Source of the DNA: Lysobacterales bacterium PRO7
GTDB lineage: Bacteria; Pseudomonadota; Gammaproteobacteria; Xanthomonadales; Rhodanobacteraceae
Direction of reading: 5' to 3'
DNA: 64,000 nucleotides
NCBI GenBank assembly: GCA_021404785.1
Contig: QWHH01000015.1
Location: forward strand, 1-64,000
Shown piece after piece: positions 26,397-35,614 of the stretch; position 1 is the stretch's first letter, and every line of letters starts with the position of its first letter. Under the pieces are notes generated by a model. It worked only from the letters and a program-made list of their open reading frames with translations, was not told where the DNA came from and searched no databases. Made by a program: the position numbers and the translations under genes.

Positions 26397-27295
26397 CCGG
26401 CGTCGGGCGCAACCAGCGTGGCGTGGCCCTGATCCTGGTGATCTGGGTCATCGCCCTGATGGGCGTATTGCTCGGCAGTTTCGCCCTGATCGCGCGCACC
26501 GAGAATTTCGAGTCGCGGCATTTGTTCGACGGCACCACGGCGCGTTATGCCGCGCAAGCCGGCATCGCACGTGCGGTGTACGAATTGCGCAATCCGGACA
26601 TGACCCAGCGTTGGGTCGGCGACGGTCGGCCCTACGATTTCGACTTCGACGGCGCGAAGGTCGATGTACGCCTCACCGACGAATCCGGATTGATCGACAT
26701 CAATACTGCCGACGACACATTGCTTCAGAACCTGTTTCAGTCGGTCGGCGTGCCGCTGGATCAGGCCGTCGCGCTTTCCGACGCAATCCAGGACTGGCGC
26801 GATCCGGACGACATGCCGCGCGCGCACGGCGCCGAGATCAACGAGTACAAGGCAGCGGGACTGACGTATGCCCCGCGCAACGCCCCATTCCAGACCGTGG
26901 GCGAAGTGCAGCAGGTGCTGGGCATGAATTACGACCTGTTCGAAAAGATCGAGCCGGCAATCACCATTTACGGCGGCGGGGTCCAGCCGAATGCGGCCTA
27001 CGCGCCGATGGACGTATTGCTGGCCCTGCCCGGGATGACGCCGGATCTGGCCCAGCAATTGATCGCGGCGCGGCAACAGGTCTTGCCTGGACAGCAAGGC
27101 AGCGGCCTGACGCTGCCGGACGGTACTCCTGTCGTGGCCAATGGCGGCGGGAACACGTACACTATCCAATCGCGTGCCACGCTTGCCAATGGTGCCAGCA
27201 CTGTGCTTGACGCCAGCATCCGCTTGGGCGGCATTGGCACGGCGGGGCAGCCCTACACGGTGCTGCGCTGGGCCGAGAAAGAAAGCTCCCGATGA
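26393..27295 (+). CDS. gspK: minor pseudopilin GspK
   Basis: 300 residues from the ATG overlapping the gspJ stop. Leader MTGVGRNQRG and mature VALILVIWVIALMGVLLGS; the Glu5 of other pseudopilins is replaced, which is characteristic of GspK. The large alpha-helical insert follows (LTDESGLIDINTADDTLLQNL, DAIQDWRDPDDMPRAHGAE, YAPRNAPFQTVGEVQQV). GspK caps the pseudopilus tip. The proposed start gives the normal short leader; longer upstream reading is only gspJ in another frame. Confidence 0.93.
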   Translation: MTGVGRNQRGVALILVIWVIALMGVLLGSFALIARTENFESRHLFDGTTARYAAQAGIARAVYELRNPDMTQRWVGDGRPYDFDFDGAKVDVRLTDESGLIDINTADDTLLQNLFQSVGVPLDQAVALSDAIQDWRDPDDMPRAHGAEINEYKAAGLTYAPRNAPFQTVGEVQQVLGMNYDLFEKIEPAITIYGGGVQPNAAYAPMDVLLALPGMTPDLAQQLIAARQQVLPGQQGSGLTLPDGTPVVANGGGNTYTIQSRATLANGASTVLDASIRLGGIGTAGQPYTVLRWAEKESSR

Positions 27296-28488
27296 CCCTC
27301 ACCGAAGCGCTCGACATCCAGCTCGCCCGACTGCGGACGCGCTACGCCCGAACGCCGCTGCCGCGCTTCTTCGCCTGGTGGGGGCATGAACTGGCGTCGC
27401 TGCTGCCCGCGCGTTGGCGCGGCCTGCTGGCCGAGCGTGCCGATGCGTTGCTGCTGGATGTCGGTGGACGCGAGCTGTGCATTTGGCGGCAATCGGCGCA
27501 AGGCTGTTCCGAACTCGGGCGCGTGAACATGGACGATCCTGCCGAGGCGCAGAAGGCCGCGTTCGCGCGCCTGCGCGGTGCGCTCGAGACGCCGGACTTG
27601 CGCCGCATCTATTGCATCGATGGCGCGCGTACCTTGCGCCGTGCGCTGAGCCTGCCTGCCGCGGCCGAAGACAACCTGCGCCAGGTGCTGGCGTTCGAGA
27701 TGGACCGGCAGACGCCGTTCAAGGCCGATCAGGTTTATTTCGATTACGCCGTCGCGCCGCACGTGGCGGCGGATCGCAGCCTGCACGTCGAACTGACCGT
27801 GGTGCCGCGCGCACAGCTCGATGCGGAACTCGCGGCGATCGCGGGCAGCGCACCCATGCTCGATGGCGTGGATTGCTGGGCCGGCGCACGCGGTGGCGCG
27901 CGCCTGGGACTGAACCTGCTGCCGGCCGAACACCGCTACGCGCGCAAGAATTTGCGCCTGCGCCTGAATCTCGCGCTCGGCGCGGCGGCGATCGTGCTGC
28001 TGGTAACGTGCATGCAGTTGTGGCTGGACAATCGTGCGTCCGCGCTTGCGGCGATGCAGGCCGACGTGGCCCGCGCGCAGAACGACGCCAAGCAGGTGTC
28101 GCAACTGCGCAAGACCCTGCAGGACACCATCGATGGCGCGAATTTCCTCAGCCGCAAGAAACACGACACCCCGTTGATGGTGAATCTGCTCGAGGACCTG
28201 ACCAAGCGCCTGCCGGATGACACGTATCTGGAACGCCTGAATGTCGACGACAAGGACAAGATCGAATTGCAGGGCCTGAGCGATGATGCATCGAAATTGA
28301 TCGGACTGCTCAATAAATCCGAATTGCTCGCCAATCCGAGCGTGCAGGGCACGATCCAGCCCGATCCACGCACCAAGAAGGACCGCTTCAACATCACCCT
28401 GGATTTCCGCGCAATCGCGGATGCCCAGGCTGCGGCAGCGAAATCCGCGACGGCAGCCAAGGGAGGCGCACATGCGTCTGGGCGCTGA
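27292..28488 (+). CDS. gspL: type II secretion inner-membrane protein GspL
   Basis: 398 residues, ATGA overlap with gspK. N-terminal cytoplasmic actin-like domain (about 1-215) that docks GspE, here with VLAFEMDRQTPFKADQVYFDY and NLLPAEHR; a single transmembrane helix (about 227-246, LALGAAAIVLLVTCMQLWL); and a periplasmic PilN/ferredoxin-like domain (LLEDLTKRLPDDTYLERL ... LQGLSDDASKLIGLL). Links the cytoplasmic ATPase to the periplasmic assembly through GspM. Confidence 0.9.
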   Translation: MTLTEALDIQLARLRTRYARTPLPRFFAWWGHELASLLPARWRGLLAERADALLLDVGGRELCIWRQSAQGCSELGRVNMDDPAEAQKAAFARLRGALETPDLRRIYCIDGARTLRRALSLPAAAEDNLRQVLAFEMDRQTPFKADQVYFDYAVAPHVAADRSLHVELTVVPRAQLDAELAAIAGSAPMLDGVDCWAGARGGARLGLNLLPAEHRYARKNLRLRLNLALGAAAIVLLVTCMQLWLDNRASALAAMQADVARAQNDAKQVSQLRKTLQDTIDGANFLSRKKHDTPLMVNLLEDLTKRLPDDTYLERLNVDDKDKIELQGLSDDASKLIGLLNKSELLANPSVQGTIQPDPRTKKDRFNITLDFRAIADAQAAAAKSATAAKGGAHASGR

Positions 28489-29086
28489 CCCTCGCAACGG
28501 CCGTTTCCTGGCGATCGTGCTGCTGCTGATAGCGGTCCTGCTCGGCTACCTACTGCTCGTGCACTGGTGGTTCGTCGCGCCGGATCTGGCCATCGCCAGC
28601 CAGGTACGGGATCTGCGCGAACAGCAGCAGCGTTTCGCCGGCATCGTCGCGCAGCGCCCACTCATCGAAAAGCGCATGGCCGAAGTGCGCGCGTTCGAGC
28701 AGGGCAATCAGGCGTTTCTTTCCGACTCCGACGCAAACAGCGCGTTTTCCGATCTGACCCAGCGTCTGAAGCAGGCGATCTCGGCGCGGGTGAAGAACGA
28801 AAGCCAGTGCGCGATCGTGAGCAATTCCAATTTCAAGGGCGGTGAGGAAGAACTCTACGAGCGTGTCACCATCCAGGTGCGCATGCGCTGTGCGCTCGAG
28901 CCATTCGCCGAGATCGTCTATGAGCTGGAAAACAGCAATCCCTACCTGTTCGTGGATCAGTTGCTGATCTACCGCCAGCAGATCGGCTATGTGCCGCCGG
29001 GTTCCAAGGTGCGCCCGCAGACCGCGCTGGACATTCGCTTCAATTTGTCCGGTTACCTGCGCAAGACCGGGAAAAAGGGCGCATGA
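28472..29086 (+). CDS. gspM: type II secretion protein GspM
   Basis: 204 residues from ATG 28472, which has gggagg 5-6 nt upstream, inside the 3' end of gspL. One N-terminal transmembrane helix (FLAIVLLLIAVLLGYLLLV), a coiled-coil-like stretch (QVRDLREQQQRFAGIVAQRP) and a C-terminal ferredoxin-like domain (YERVTIQVRMRCALEPFAEIVYELENSNPYLFVDQ). Partner of GspL. The C-terminal domain is of the GspMb type used by Xanthomonas-like systems. Confidence 0.88.
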   Translation: MRLGADPRNGRFLAIVLLLIAVLLGYLLLVHWWFVAPDLAIASQVRDLREQQQRFAGIVAQRPLIEKRMAEVRAFEQGNQAFLSDSDANSAFSDLTQRLKQAISARVKNESQCAIVSNSNFKGGEEELYERVTIQVRMRCALEPFAEIVYELENSNPYLFVDQLLIYRQQIGYVPPGSKVRPQTALDIRFNLSGYLRKTGKKGA

Positions 29087-29805
29087 GCACGCAAGCCGCC
29101 AAGTTGCTCAGTGCGATCCTGGCCGGGGTCTGCGGCGTGTTCGTGCTGCTTGCCATCGCGATGCAGCTCGGGTTCGGCCGCGGCTATTCCTGGCTGCGAC
29201 CTGAAGCCGATTCGACCGGGGTCGCCAGCGTCGCCATCGACCGCACCGCGTTCAAGCTGCCGCCGGAGGCGCAGTTTGCCGACACCACGGCGCGGCCGCT
29301 GTTCAATGACGACCGCAAACCGACGCCCGAAACGCCCGATTCGCCCGACGTGCCGCCGCCGCCCCAGGTGCCGCTCAATATCGCGCTGACCGGCATCATC
29401 CTCACCCCGCACGTGAGTCTGGCGATGGTGCACGACAAGCTCAAGAACAGGGATTTGGCGCTCAAGGAAGGCATGCCAATGGAAGGCGACCAGGGCGGTT
29501 GGACGCTGACCAAGATCAATCCGCGCAGCGCGATCTTCCGCGAAACCTCCGGAGAAGAGGTCGAAGTGGAACTGTCTACCGCTGTTGCCAGTCCAAACCC
29601 GGTCGCGCATGCTCCGGGTGGGCCCGCGCCGCCAGCGCGTCCTGTCGCCGTACCCGGTAAGTTCGTTCCCGGGCAGCCGGACGCCGCGCCGGTGCAGAAC
29701 GAGCAGGCGCAAGCGCTGCAGCGGCGCATCGAGGAACGTCGCGCGCAAATGCGCGAGGAAGCCGAGCGCTTGCGCAGGGAAAAAGCCGAGAATAAGCAGC
29801 AGTAA
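29083..29805 (+). CDS. gspN: type II secretion protein GspN/GspC-like (XpsN-type)
   Basis: 240 residues, ATGA overlap with gspM. One N-terminal helix (LLSAILAGVCGVFVLLAIAMQL), a Pro-rich linker (RKPTPETPDSPDVPPPP), then a compact homology-region-like beta domain (LNIALTGIILTPHVSLAMV ... RDLALKEGMPMEG ... LTKINPRSAIF), as in GspC, which contacts the secretin. By position between gspM and gspD it matches xpsN. The C-terminal 40 residues are strongly charged and Gln/Glu/Arg-rich (EQAQALQRRIEERRAQMREE), a likely coiled coil. Confidence 0.82.
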   Translation: MSTQAAKLLSAILAGVCGVFVLLAIAMQLGFGRGYSWLRPEADSTGVASVAIDRTAFKLPPEAQFADTTARPLFNDDRKPTPETPDSPDVPPPPQVPLNIALTGIILTPHVSLAMVHDKLKNRDLALKEGMPMEGDQGGWTLTKINPRSAIFRETSGEEVEVELSTAVASPNPVAHAPGGPAPPARPVAVPGKFVPGQPDAAPVQNEQAQALQRRIEERRAQMREEAERLRREKAENKQQ

Positions 29806-29825
29806 CCCGTCACGGAGCGTTACAC

Positions 29826-32234
29826 GTGTATTTGAGACCTTCGATCATTTTTGTTTCGCTGCTGGCCGCCGCGCTGGCCGGATGCGCCACGTTGGGTTCG
29901 GATCGCGAATTCAACCGTGACATCGCGCCGTCGAGCGCGCCAACGACACACTTGCCGGCGAACAAGATCAATGACGAAGCGCCGATCAAGATCGATACGG
30001 ACGACAAGACGCATCAGGTCGCCGAAGCCAAGGTCGAACCAGGCTCGGGCCAGTTCATCAACGAAAAGATCGCGCGCGAGCCGGTGAACGAAAAGTCCGC
30101 GCCGGAAGGCCAGATCACGTTCAATTTCGAAAACCAGCCCATCCAGGCCGTGGTGCAAGCCATCCTCGGCGCCTTGCTGCACGAAAACTACACGATTGCG
30201 CCGAATGTCTCGGGCAATGTCACGTTTTCGACGTCGCGGCCGATCACGCCCGAGCAGGCGATGCCGATCCTGCAGATGCTGCTGGGCTGGACCAACAACG
30301 CGCTGGTGTTCAAGGAAGGCCGCTACGCCGTGGTGCCGGTCAAGGAGGCGATTCCGGGCAACCTGACTCCGCGCATCGCCTCGGCGGGCAGCGCCAAGGG
30401 CTATGAAGTGCGGGCGTATCCGCTGCGTTACATCGCCGCCACGCAGATGCAGAAGCTGCTCAAGCCCTATGCCAAGGCCGACGCCGTAGTTTCGGCGGAC
30501 GATGCGCGCAACCTGCTGATCATGGCCGGTACGGCACCGGAATTGGCCAATTACCAACGCACGATCGACATCTTCGACGTCGATTGGCTCAAGGGCATGT
30601 CGGTCGGCGTGTACGGCCTGCGCAACATGGACGTCGCCAAGATCATGCCGGAACTCGACAAGATTTTCGGGTCGGCAGGCGAGTCCCCGCTGGCCGGCAT
30701 GTTCCGCTTCATCCCGATGGAAACCACCAATTCCGTGGTCGTCATCACGCCGCAGAAGGACTACCTCGAAAAGGCCGAAAGCTGGCTGTACAAGCTCGAC
30801 CAGGGTGTCGGCGAAAACGGCACGCAGCTCTATGTGTACGACGTGAAAAACGTCAAGGCGGTGGACTTGTCCGATCACCTCAACGCGATCTTCACCGGTC
30901 AGGTCAGCCAGCGCTCGAGCAACACCGGCAATGTCGCGCCTGGCATGCGGCCGGTGAGCATCGGCCAGTTCAACAGTGGCGTGGGTGGCGCAAATCGTGG
31001 CGGCCTGAACAACATGGCCATGAATACGGCCGAACAACGTGGCCGCACGCCCGCATCGAATCTGACGACTACCGGCACCGGCACGCCCACGTCGTCGGGC
31101 AGCAAGCAAACCGACATCCGCATCACCCCGATCGAGGAAAACAACCAGTTACTGGTGATGGCCACGCCCGGCGAATGGGATTCCATCCGCGCCGCCATCC
31201 ATCGCCTGGATATCGCGCCCTTGCAGGTGCAGATCGAGGCGAAGATCCTCGAAGTCACCCTGACCGGAAACCTGCAGTACGGCGTGCAATGGTGGCTTTC
31301 CGGACTGATCAACAATTCCAATGCGGGCTCGGGTACCGGATTCCAGTACAGCCCCGAATACCAGGGCAATTCATCCGATCGTCACCGCAGTTCGCTTGGT
31401 GGCGGTGCGCCGACGTCCCTGAATGGCGGGGCACCCGGCGTCTTCTATTCTTTCCTCAACAAGAATTTTCAGGTCGCTTTGAATGCGCTCGAAAAGAGCG
31501 GCAATTCCAAGATCCTGTCCTCACCTTCGCTGGTGGTGATGAACAACCAGCAGGCGCAGTTGACCGTGGGTACGCAGGTTTCGGTGATTTCGGCGTCATT
31601 GATCGGGCTTGGCGGCTACGGAACCACCACCAACAATACCGGCACCGGCATCACCAGCTCGGGCATTGGCCAGGCCAATTACATCAGCACCGGCGTCACC
31701 TTGATGATCACGCCGCGCGTGAATCCGGGCGGCCTGGTGTACATGGATGTCAGCCAGCAGGACACTTCGCCCGACTACAGTACGGTCACCGCCAACAACC
31801 CGAATCCGGCGATCAATCAGCGCAACCTGGATACGCAAGTCGCGGTGCAGAGCGGCCAGACCGTGTTGCTCGGCGGCATGATCCAGGATCAGGACGGCGA
31901 TTCGCGCAATGGCGTGCCCGTACTCAGCGACATTCCGGTGATCGGCCACTTGTTCGGCAGCACGTCGCGCACGCGCCAACGCACCGAGCTGATCGTGCTG
32001 ATCACGCCGCGCGTCATCACCAGTGTCGACGAAGCGCAGCAGATGACGCAGGAATACGAAAGCAAATTCGAGTCGCTGGCGCCCATGCGCGCCGGCCAAG
32101 CCGGAGGCGGGCTTGCGCCCGTGCCGCCACCAGCGCCCGCGCAAACCGCGCCCATGCAACCGGCCCCGGCGCAAACCGTGCCAGTGCCGGCTGTGCAACT
32201 CAAGTCCAAGGAGAATCCGCAAGGTGAACAATAA
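29826..32234 (+). CDS. gspD: type II secretion outer-membrane secretin GspD
   Basis: 802 residues from GTG 29826 (cggag upstream). The leader ends in a lipobox (AALAGC, Cys20), so this secretin is probably a lipoprotein. Order: N0 domain (about 90-165, ITFNFENQPIQAVVQAILGAL), N1-N3 domains (YEVRAYPLRYIAATQMQKLL, YVYDVKNVKAVDLSDHLN), a Gly/Thr/Ser-rich insertion in N3 (about 360-435), then the secretin channel (LQVQIEAKILEVTLTG, VALNALEKSGNSKILSSPSL, QSGQTVLLGGMIQDQ, TELIVLITPRVI) and an Ala/Pro/Gln-rich tail. Forms the outer-membrane pore of the T2SS. Overlaps the next small lipoprotein gene. Confidence 0.95.
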   Translation: MYLRPSIIFVSLLAAALAGCATLGSDREFNRDIAPSSAPTTHLPANKINDEAPIKIDTDDKTHQVAEAKVEPGSGQFINEKIAREPVNEKSAPEGQITFNFENQPIQAVVQAILGALLHENYTIAPNVSGNVTFSTSRPITPEQAMPILQMLLGWTNNALVFKEGRYAVVPVKEAIPGNLTPRIASAGSAKGYEVRAYPLRYIAATQMQKLLKPYAKADAVVSADDARNLLIMAGTAPELANYQRTIDIFDVDWLKGMSVGVYGLRNMDVAKIMPELDKIFGSAGESPLAGMFRFIPMETTNSVVVITPQKDYLEKAESWLYKLDQGVGENGTQLYVYDVKNVKAVDLSDHLNAIFTGQVSQRSSNTGNVAPGMRPVSIGQFNSGVGGANRGGLNNMAMNTAEQRGRTPASNLTTTGTGTPTSSGSKQTDIRITPIEENNQLLVMATPGEWDSIRAAIHRLDIAPLQVQIEAKILEVTLTGNLQYGVQWWLSGLINNSNAGSGTGFQYSPEYQGNSSDRHRSSLGGGAPTSLNGGAPGVFYSFLNKNFQVALNALEKSGNSKILSSPSLVVMNNQQAQLTVGTQVSVISASLIGLGGYGTTTNNTGTGITSSGIGQANYISTGVTLMITPRVNPGGLVYMDVSQQDTSPDYSTVTANNPNPAINQRNLDTQVAVQSGQTVLLGGMIQDQDGDSRNGVPVLSDIPVIGHLFGSTSRTRQRTELIVLITPRVITSVDEAQQMTQEYESKFESLAPMRAGQAGGGLAPVPPPAPAQTAPMQPAPAQTVPVPAVQLKSKENPQGEQ

Positions 32235-32679
32235 AAAAGTATATCTTTCCAAATTTGTGCTTGCCGCTGCCGCATTGGCGCTGGCCGGTTGCGCGGGCAT
32301 GGTCAAGAAGGACGAAAACGCGTCCGTCATCAAGGAAAAGGCGGTGCAGCGCTGGGATTACCTCGTCGCGAAAAAGGCCGACAAGGCCTATGACTTCCTG
32401 GCCCCGGGTTACCGCAAGACCATCACGCGTGAGCAGTACGCCCACAACATGAATGGCCGCGGCACGCACTGGAACAAGGTGCGCTATACATCGCAGGAAT
32501 GCAGCGCAGATGTCTGCACAGTCCGATTGATGGTGGATTATTCGATCAATCTGGGCGGGTTGGCGGGGGATACCAAATCCATGGCCCCGGTGGTGGAAAC
32601 CTGGATAAAAGCCGATGGCGCCTGGTACTACCTGCCGCAGATGACCAGCCCGAAGCTCGATAAACAGGGCGAGCCGTGA
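32224..32679 (+). CDS. small lipoprotein encoded at the end of the T2SS operon
   Basis: 151 residues from GTG 32224, with aaggag 10 nt upstream, overlapping the last 11 bp of gspD. Lipobox LALAGC, so it is probably anchored in a membrane facing the periplasm. The mature part (AVQRWDYLVAKKADKAYDFLAPGYRKTITREQ... ETWIKADGAWYYLP) has the pattern of an NTF2-like domain; two cysteines (QECSADVC) may pair. Tight overlap with the secretin gene suggests an accessory role in secretion, for example in the manner of a pilotin, but sequence alone does not show it. Confidence 0.75.
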   Translation: MNNKKVYLSKFVLAAAALALAGCAGMVKKDENASVIKEKAVQRWDYLVAKKADKAYDFLAPGYRKTITREQYAHNMNGRGTHWNKVRYTSQECSADVCTVRLMVDYSINLGGLAGDTKSMAPVVETWIKADGAWYYLPQMTSPKLDKQGEP

Positions 32680-32709
32680 AAAATATCGTGTTTTTTCGTC
32701 GGGATTGCA

Positions 32710-32738
32710 TTGCCTTTGCCTTTGTCTTAGGATAGATT
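32710..32738 (+). promoter_or_regulatory. candidate sigma-70 promoter
   Basis: ttgcct (32710-32715), a 17-bp spacer and tagatt (32733-32738) lie about 100 bp upstream of the 32840 start codon, in a T-rich gap after the T2SS operon. Confidence 0.45.
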
Positions 32739-32839
32739 CGCTGTTGCCCACCCTGCTTTGGGGCGTAGGGGCCTTATGGCATGCCCTCCAGGTTGGCGAA
32801 AAAGCAAAAAGCCCTGTGGTCAAATTTAGGAGTGTTGTG

Positions 32840-34321
32840 ATGAACAGAAATAGTTTGACGACTGCCGTCGTCGCCGGCATCGCCGGCGTTGTGGGCATCG
32901 CCAACATGGCGAATGCCGTCAACCTGAACCCGGATGGCCTGGGTCAGACCCTGCTTTACCCCTACTACACCGTCAATGCCGGCCAGCAGACCCTGCTGTC
33001 GGTGGTGAACACCACCGGTAACGCGAAGGCGGTGAAGGTGCGCTTCCTCGAAGGCTATAACAGCCGCGAAGTGCTCGACTTCAACTTGTTCCTGTCCAAG
33101 TACGACGTGTGGACTGCCACCGTATTCAAGCTGTCCGATGCCGGCGTTTCCGGTACCGGCGCTGGTATCTTCTCGGCCGACAACAGCTGCACCGCTCCGG
33201 CGTTTGCCAGCGGTCCGTTGGCCAATGGCTACGGCTACCAGGCGTTCCTGCATTATGCGTATACCAGCCCGGCCGATGGCGGCCCGACCGGCGACAGCCG
33301 CACCAACGAAGGTCATTTCGAAATGATCTCGATGGGCGACATCGACCCGGCCAGCAACCTGTACGCCGACATCACGCACAAGAACGGCGTGCCGCCGGAT
33401 TGCGCCGATGCTGAAGGCGATTTCGAAGCGGCTAACTTCGGTGCCGTTACGGTCCCGACCTCCGGCCTGTTTGGCGCGGCGGCGGTGGTCAACGTCGGCC
33501 ACGGTACCTACTACAGCTACAATGCGGATGCGCTTGATGGCTTCACCGCCACTACGCTTGCCCGCGGTACCGGCAGCCTCGAGCCGAGTCTGGGTAACGT
33601 CAATGATGCCAACCCGAACACCGCGACCGCCTTTGTTTTCAACAATGGCAGTCTGATCACCGCCGTGTACCCGACCAACGTTGCGCCAAGTCAGGGCATC
33701 GATGCGGTAAGCGCTGTGTTCTCCGCCAACAACCTGTACAATCAGTGGCAGAGCGCGGCCGATGGCAGCGTGGGTTCGGATTGGGTTGTCACCTTCCCGA
33801 CCAAGCGCTTCTATGTCGATCCGCCGAACTCGGGCAGCAAGACCGTCATTGCCCCGTTCGAGAAGGTATTCGCGAAGGGCCTGTCCTGCGACGTCGTCGG
33901 TATCAGCCTGTTTGACCGCGAAGAGCGCACCACCTCGACGCCGACCTGCGGCTTCTCGCCGTGTCCTCCGGGCCAGCCGCCTTCCTCGCTGTGCCACGAG
34001 ACCAACGTCGTCACGTTTGGCGGTCCGAGCATCCTGGGCTCCACGCTGACCTCGAACATCGCCACTTCCGCGCTGGGCAGCAACGGCTGGCTCGCGTTGT
34101 CCTTCACCGATGCGACGCACGGTGGAACGACTCCTGCCGCCGACCCGCATGCCATGCGTCCGGATGCCAATGGCAATGTGTTCTACGGCCTGCCGGTTAC
34201 CGGCTTCGAAGCCGAGAACTTCGTCAACGGCAATGTGGGTGGCGTGCTCTCGAACTACAGTGGCGTGTATCGTCATCGTTCGTCGCGCTTCTGCCTGAAC
34301 GGTCAGGCTGCTTGCTCCTGA
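32840..34321 (+). CDS. large exported protein of unknown function
   Basis: 493 residues from ATG 32840 with aggag 7 nt upstream. Signal peptide with cleavage near ANMANA|VNLNPD. The mature protein begins LNPDGLGQTLLYPYYTVNAG, a segment I recall in many uncharacterised gamma- and betaproteobacterial exported proteins, followed by TLLSVVNTTGNAKAVKVRFLE and NSREVLDFNLFLSKYDVW; the rest is Gly/Asn/Thr-rich with a late cysteine cluster (CGFSPCPPGQPPSSLC). No transmembrane anchor after the signal peptide. Own promoter candidate and a strong terminator make it a single-gene unit directly after the T2SS operon, so it is a reasonable T2SS substrate candidate. Function unknown. Confidence 0.82.
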   Translation: MNRNSLTTAVVAGIAGVVGIANMANAVNLNPDGLGQTLLYPYYTVNAGQQTLLSVVNTTGNAKAVKVRFLEGYNSREVLDFNLFLSKYDVWTATVFKLSDAGVSGTGAGIFSADNSCTAPAFASGPLANGYGYQAFLHYAYTSPADGGPTGDSRTNEGHFEMISMGDIDPASNLYADITHKNGVPPDCADAEGDFEAANFGAVTVPTSGLFGAAAVVNVGHGTYYSYNADALDGFTATTLARGTGSLEPSLGNVNDANPNTATAFVFNNGSLITAVYPTNVAPSQGIDAVSAVFSANNLYNQWQSAADGSVGSDWVVTFPTKRFYVDPPNSGSKTVIAPFEKVFAKGLSCDVVGISLFDREERTTSTPTCGFSPCPPGQPPSSLCHETNVVTFGGPSILGSTLTSNIATSALGSNGWLALSFTDATHGGTTPAADPHAMRPDANGNVFYGLPVTGFEAENFVNGNVGGVLSNYSGVYRHRSSRFCLNGQAACS

Positions 34322-34347
34322 TCGTAAGCAGGTAACACGATGTACTG

Positions 34348-34374
34348 AAGGGGCCCGAAAGGGCCCCTTTTTTT
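34348..34374 (+). terminator. rho-independent terminator
   Basis: aaggggccc-gaaa-gggcccctt, a perfect 9-bp stem with a tetraloop, runs into a T tract (eight T). It ends the transcript of the 493-residue exported protein. Confidence 0.9.
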
Positions 34375-34450
34375 CGACGCCGTTTAACGGCGAATTACGC
34401 CTGTCACCGGTTACAATGGCAAACCCGTTCGGCCCGAGAATTTTTCATCC

Positions 34451-35521
34451 ATGTCACGCATCTTGATCTTCTTCGCCGTATTCCTGGCTGTTTCGCTGGG
34501 CGTCGGTGCGCAAACCGTCATCGACATTACCAATCAGGCCGGAACTGCGACCTGCTCCTATCCCACCGGGCCGGTAACCAGCAGCACTACACCAGGCCAC
34601 CTGAAGGCGCAACTGACTGGCACGCCCACCGGTACTGGCTGCAGCTCGGGTAGTAGCGGCGGAACCCCGTCGGCCAATTTCACCTTCACCACCAATGGCC
34701 TGACCGCGACGTTTACCGACACCTCGACCGACACTGGCGGTACCATCAACGCATGGTCGTGGACATTCGGCGATAGCGGCACGGCCACCACGAAAAACCC
34801 CTCGCATACCTACGCGGCGGCTGGCACCTACAGCGTTACTCTCACCGTGACCGACAGCGTGAACAGCCAGCAAAGCAGCAAGACGCAATCGGTCACGGTC
34901 ACCACCGGTGGCGGAAGCTGTCCCACGCTGGCAGGAGACGGCACGGGTGGGGTCAACAGTTTCAGCCAGTGGACCGGTTCGCAATCCATTTTCTATTTCG
35001 GCTCGGGCCCGAATACCGGCTACCAGAACGTGGACGTAACCAGCTTCAATTCGGTCTGGTTTGGTACATGGCCGCAAAGCTACGGCCGACAACCGGTTTT
35101 CCCGCTTCCGCTGACGATGTACATGGCCGAGAAATTCACGGTTCCAGCGGGATATTTTGCAGGCGCGCCATCGGGCATCTACGGCAGCTATACGGTCGGC
35201 GCGTCGCAGTACGATGCTCCAGTAAGCATGACCATCAGCACAAAATGCGGCGACTTCAGCAATCCGGCGTCTTCGGGCAGCAGCGTGGTGAACGGCTGTT
35301 ACATCAAGAATGCAGGGCCAACGGCCAAGCTGACATGGTCCAAGTCGTTTGGATGCACCCTCACGGACGGCGGGACTTACTACCTGAATATCATCAACGC
35401 GGACATCAGCAACATTACCCCGACCGGGGGTACTGCGGCCTCGACCGCGACCGGCTCTTGCGGCAGCAGTTGCAAGATCCCGCTTGTCAACGGCGGTAAC
35501 TTCAATGGCTATAATCCTTAG
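34451..35521 (+). CDS. exported PKD-domain protein
   Basis: 356 residues. Signal peptide MSRILIFFAVFLAVSLGVGA. One PKD domain at about residues 76-150 (FTDTSTDTGGTINAWSWTFG, then NPSHTYAAAGTYSVTLTVTD), a fold used for protein or carbohydrate contact in surface and secreted proteins. The C-terminal 200 residues are Gly/Ser/Tyr-rich with paired cysteines (KCGDF, NGCYIKN, GCTLTDGGTYYLNI) and no catalytic motif I recognise. Flanked by terminators on both sides, hence its own unit; tacaat at 34412-34417 is a possible -10. Possible T2SS cargo or adhesin. Confidence 0.8.
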   Translation: MSRILIFFAVFLAVSLGVGAQTVIDITNQAGTATCSYPTGPVTSSTTPGHLKAQLTGTPTGTGCSSGSSGGTPSANFTFTTNGLTATFTDTSTDTGGTINAWSWTFGDSGTATTKNPSHTYAAAGTYSVTLTVTDSVNSQQSSKTQSVTVTTGGGSCPTLAGDGTGGVNSFSQWTGSQSIFYFGSGPNTGYQNVDVTSFNSVWFGTWPQSYGRQPVFPLPLTMYMAEKFTVPAGYFAGAPSGIYGSYTVGASQYDAPVSMTISTKCGDFSNPASSGSSVVNGCYIKNAGPTAKLTWSKSFGCTLTDGGTYYLNIINADISNITPTGGTAASTATGSCGSSCKIPLVNGGNFNGYNP

Positions 35522-35614
35522 CCGAGGGCGCGAAGTGATCTGTGCGACGGTCGTGTAAGTCCGATCGAACCGCCAGAGCCAGCCGAACTTTTTCCGCAAC
35601 ATGCGATCTCAATT

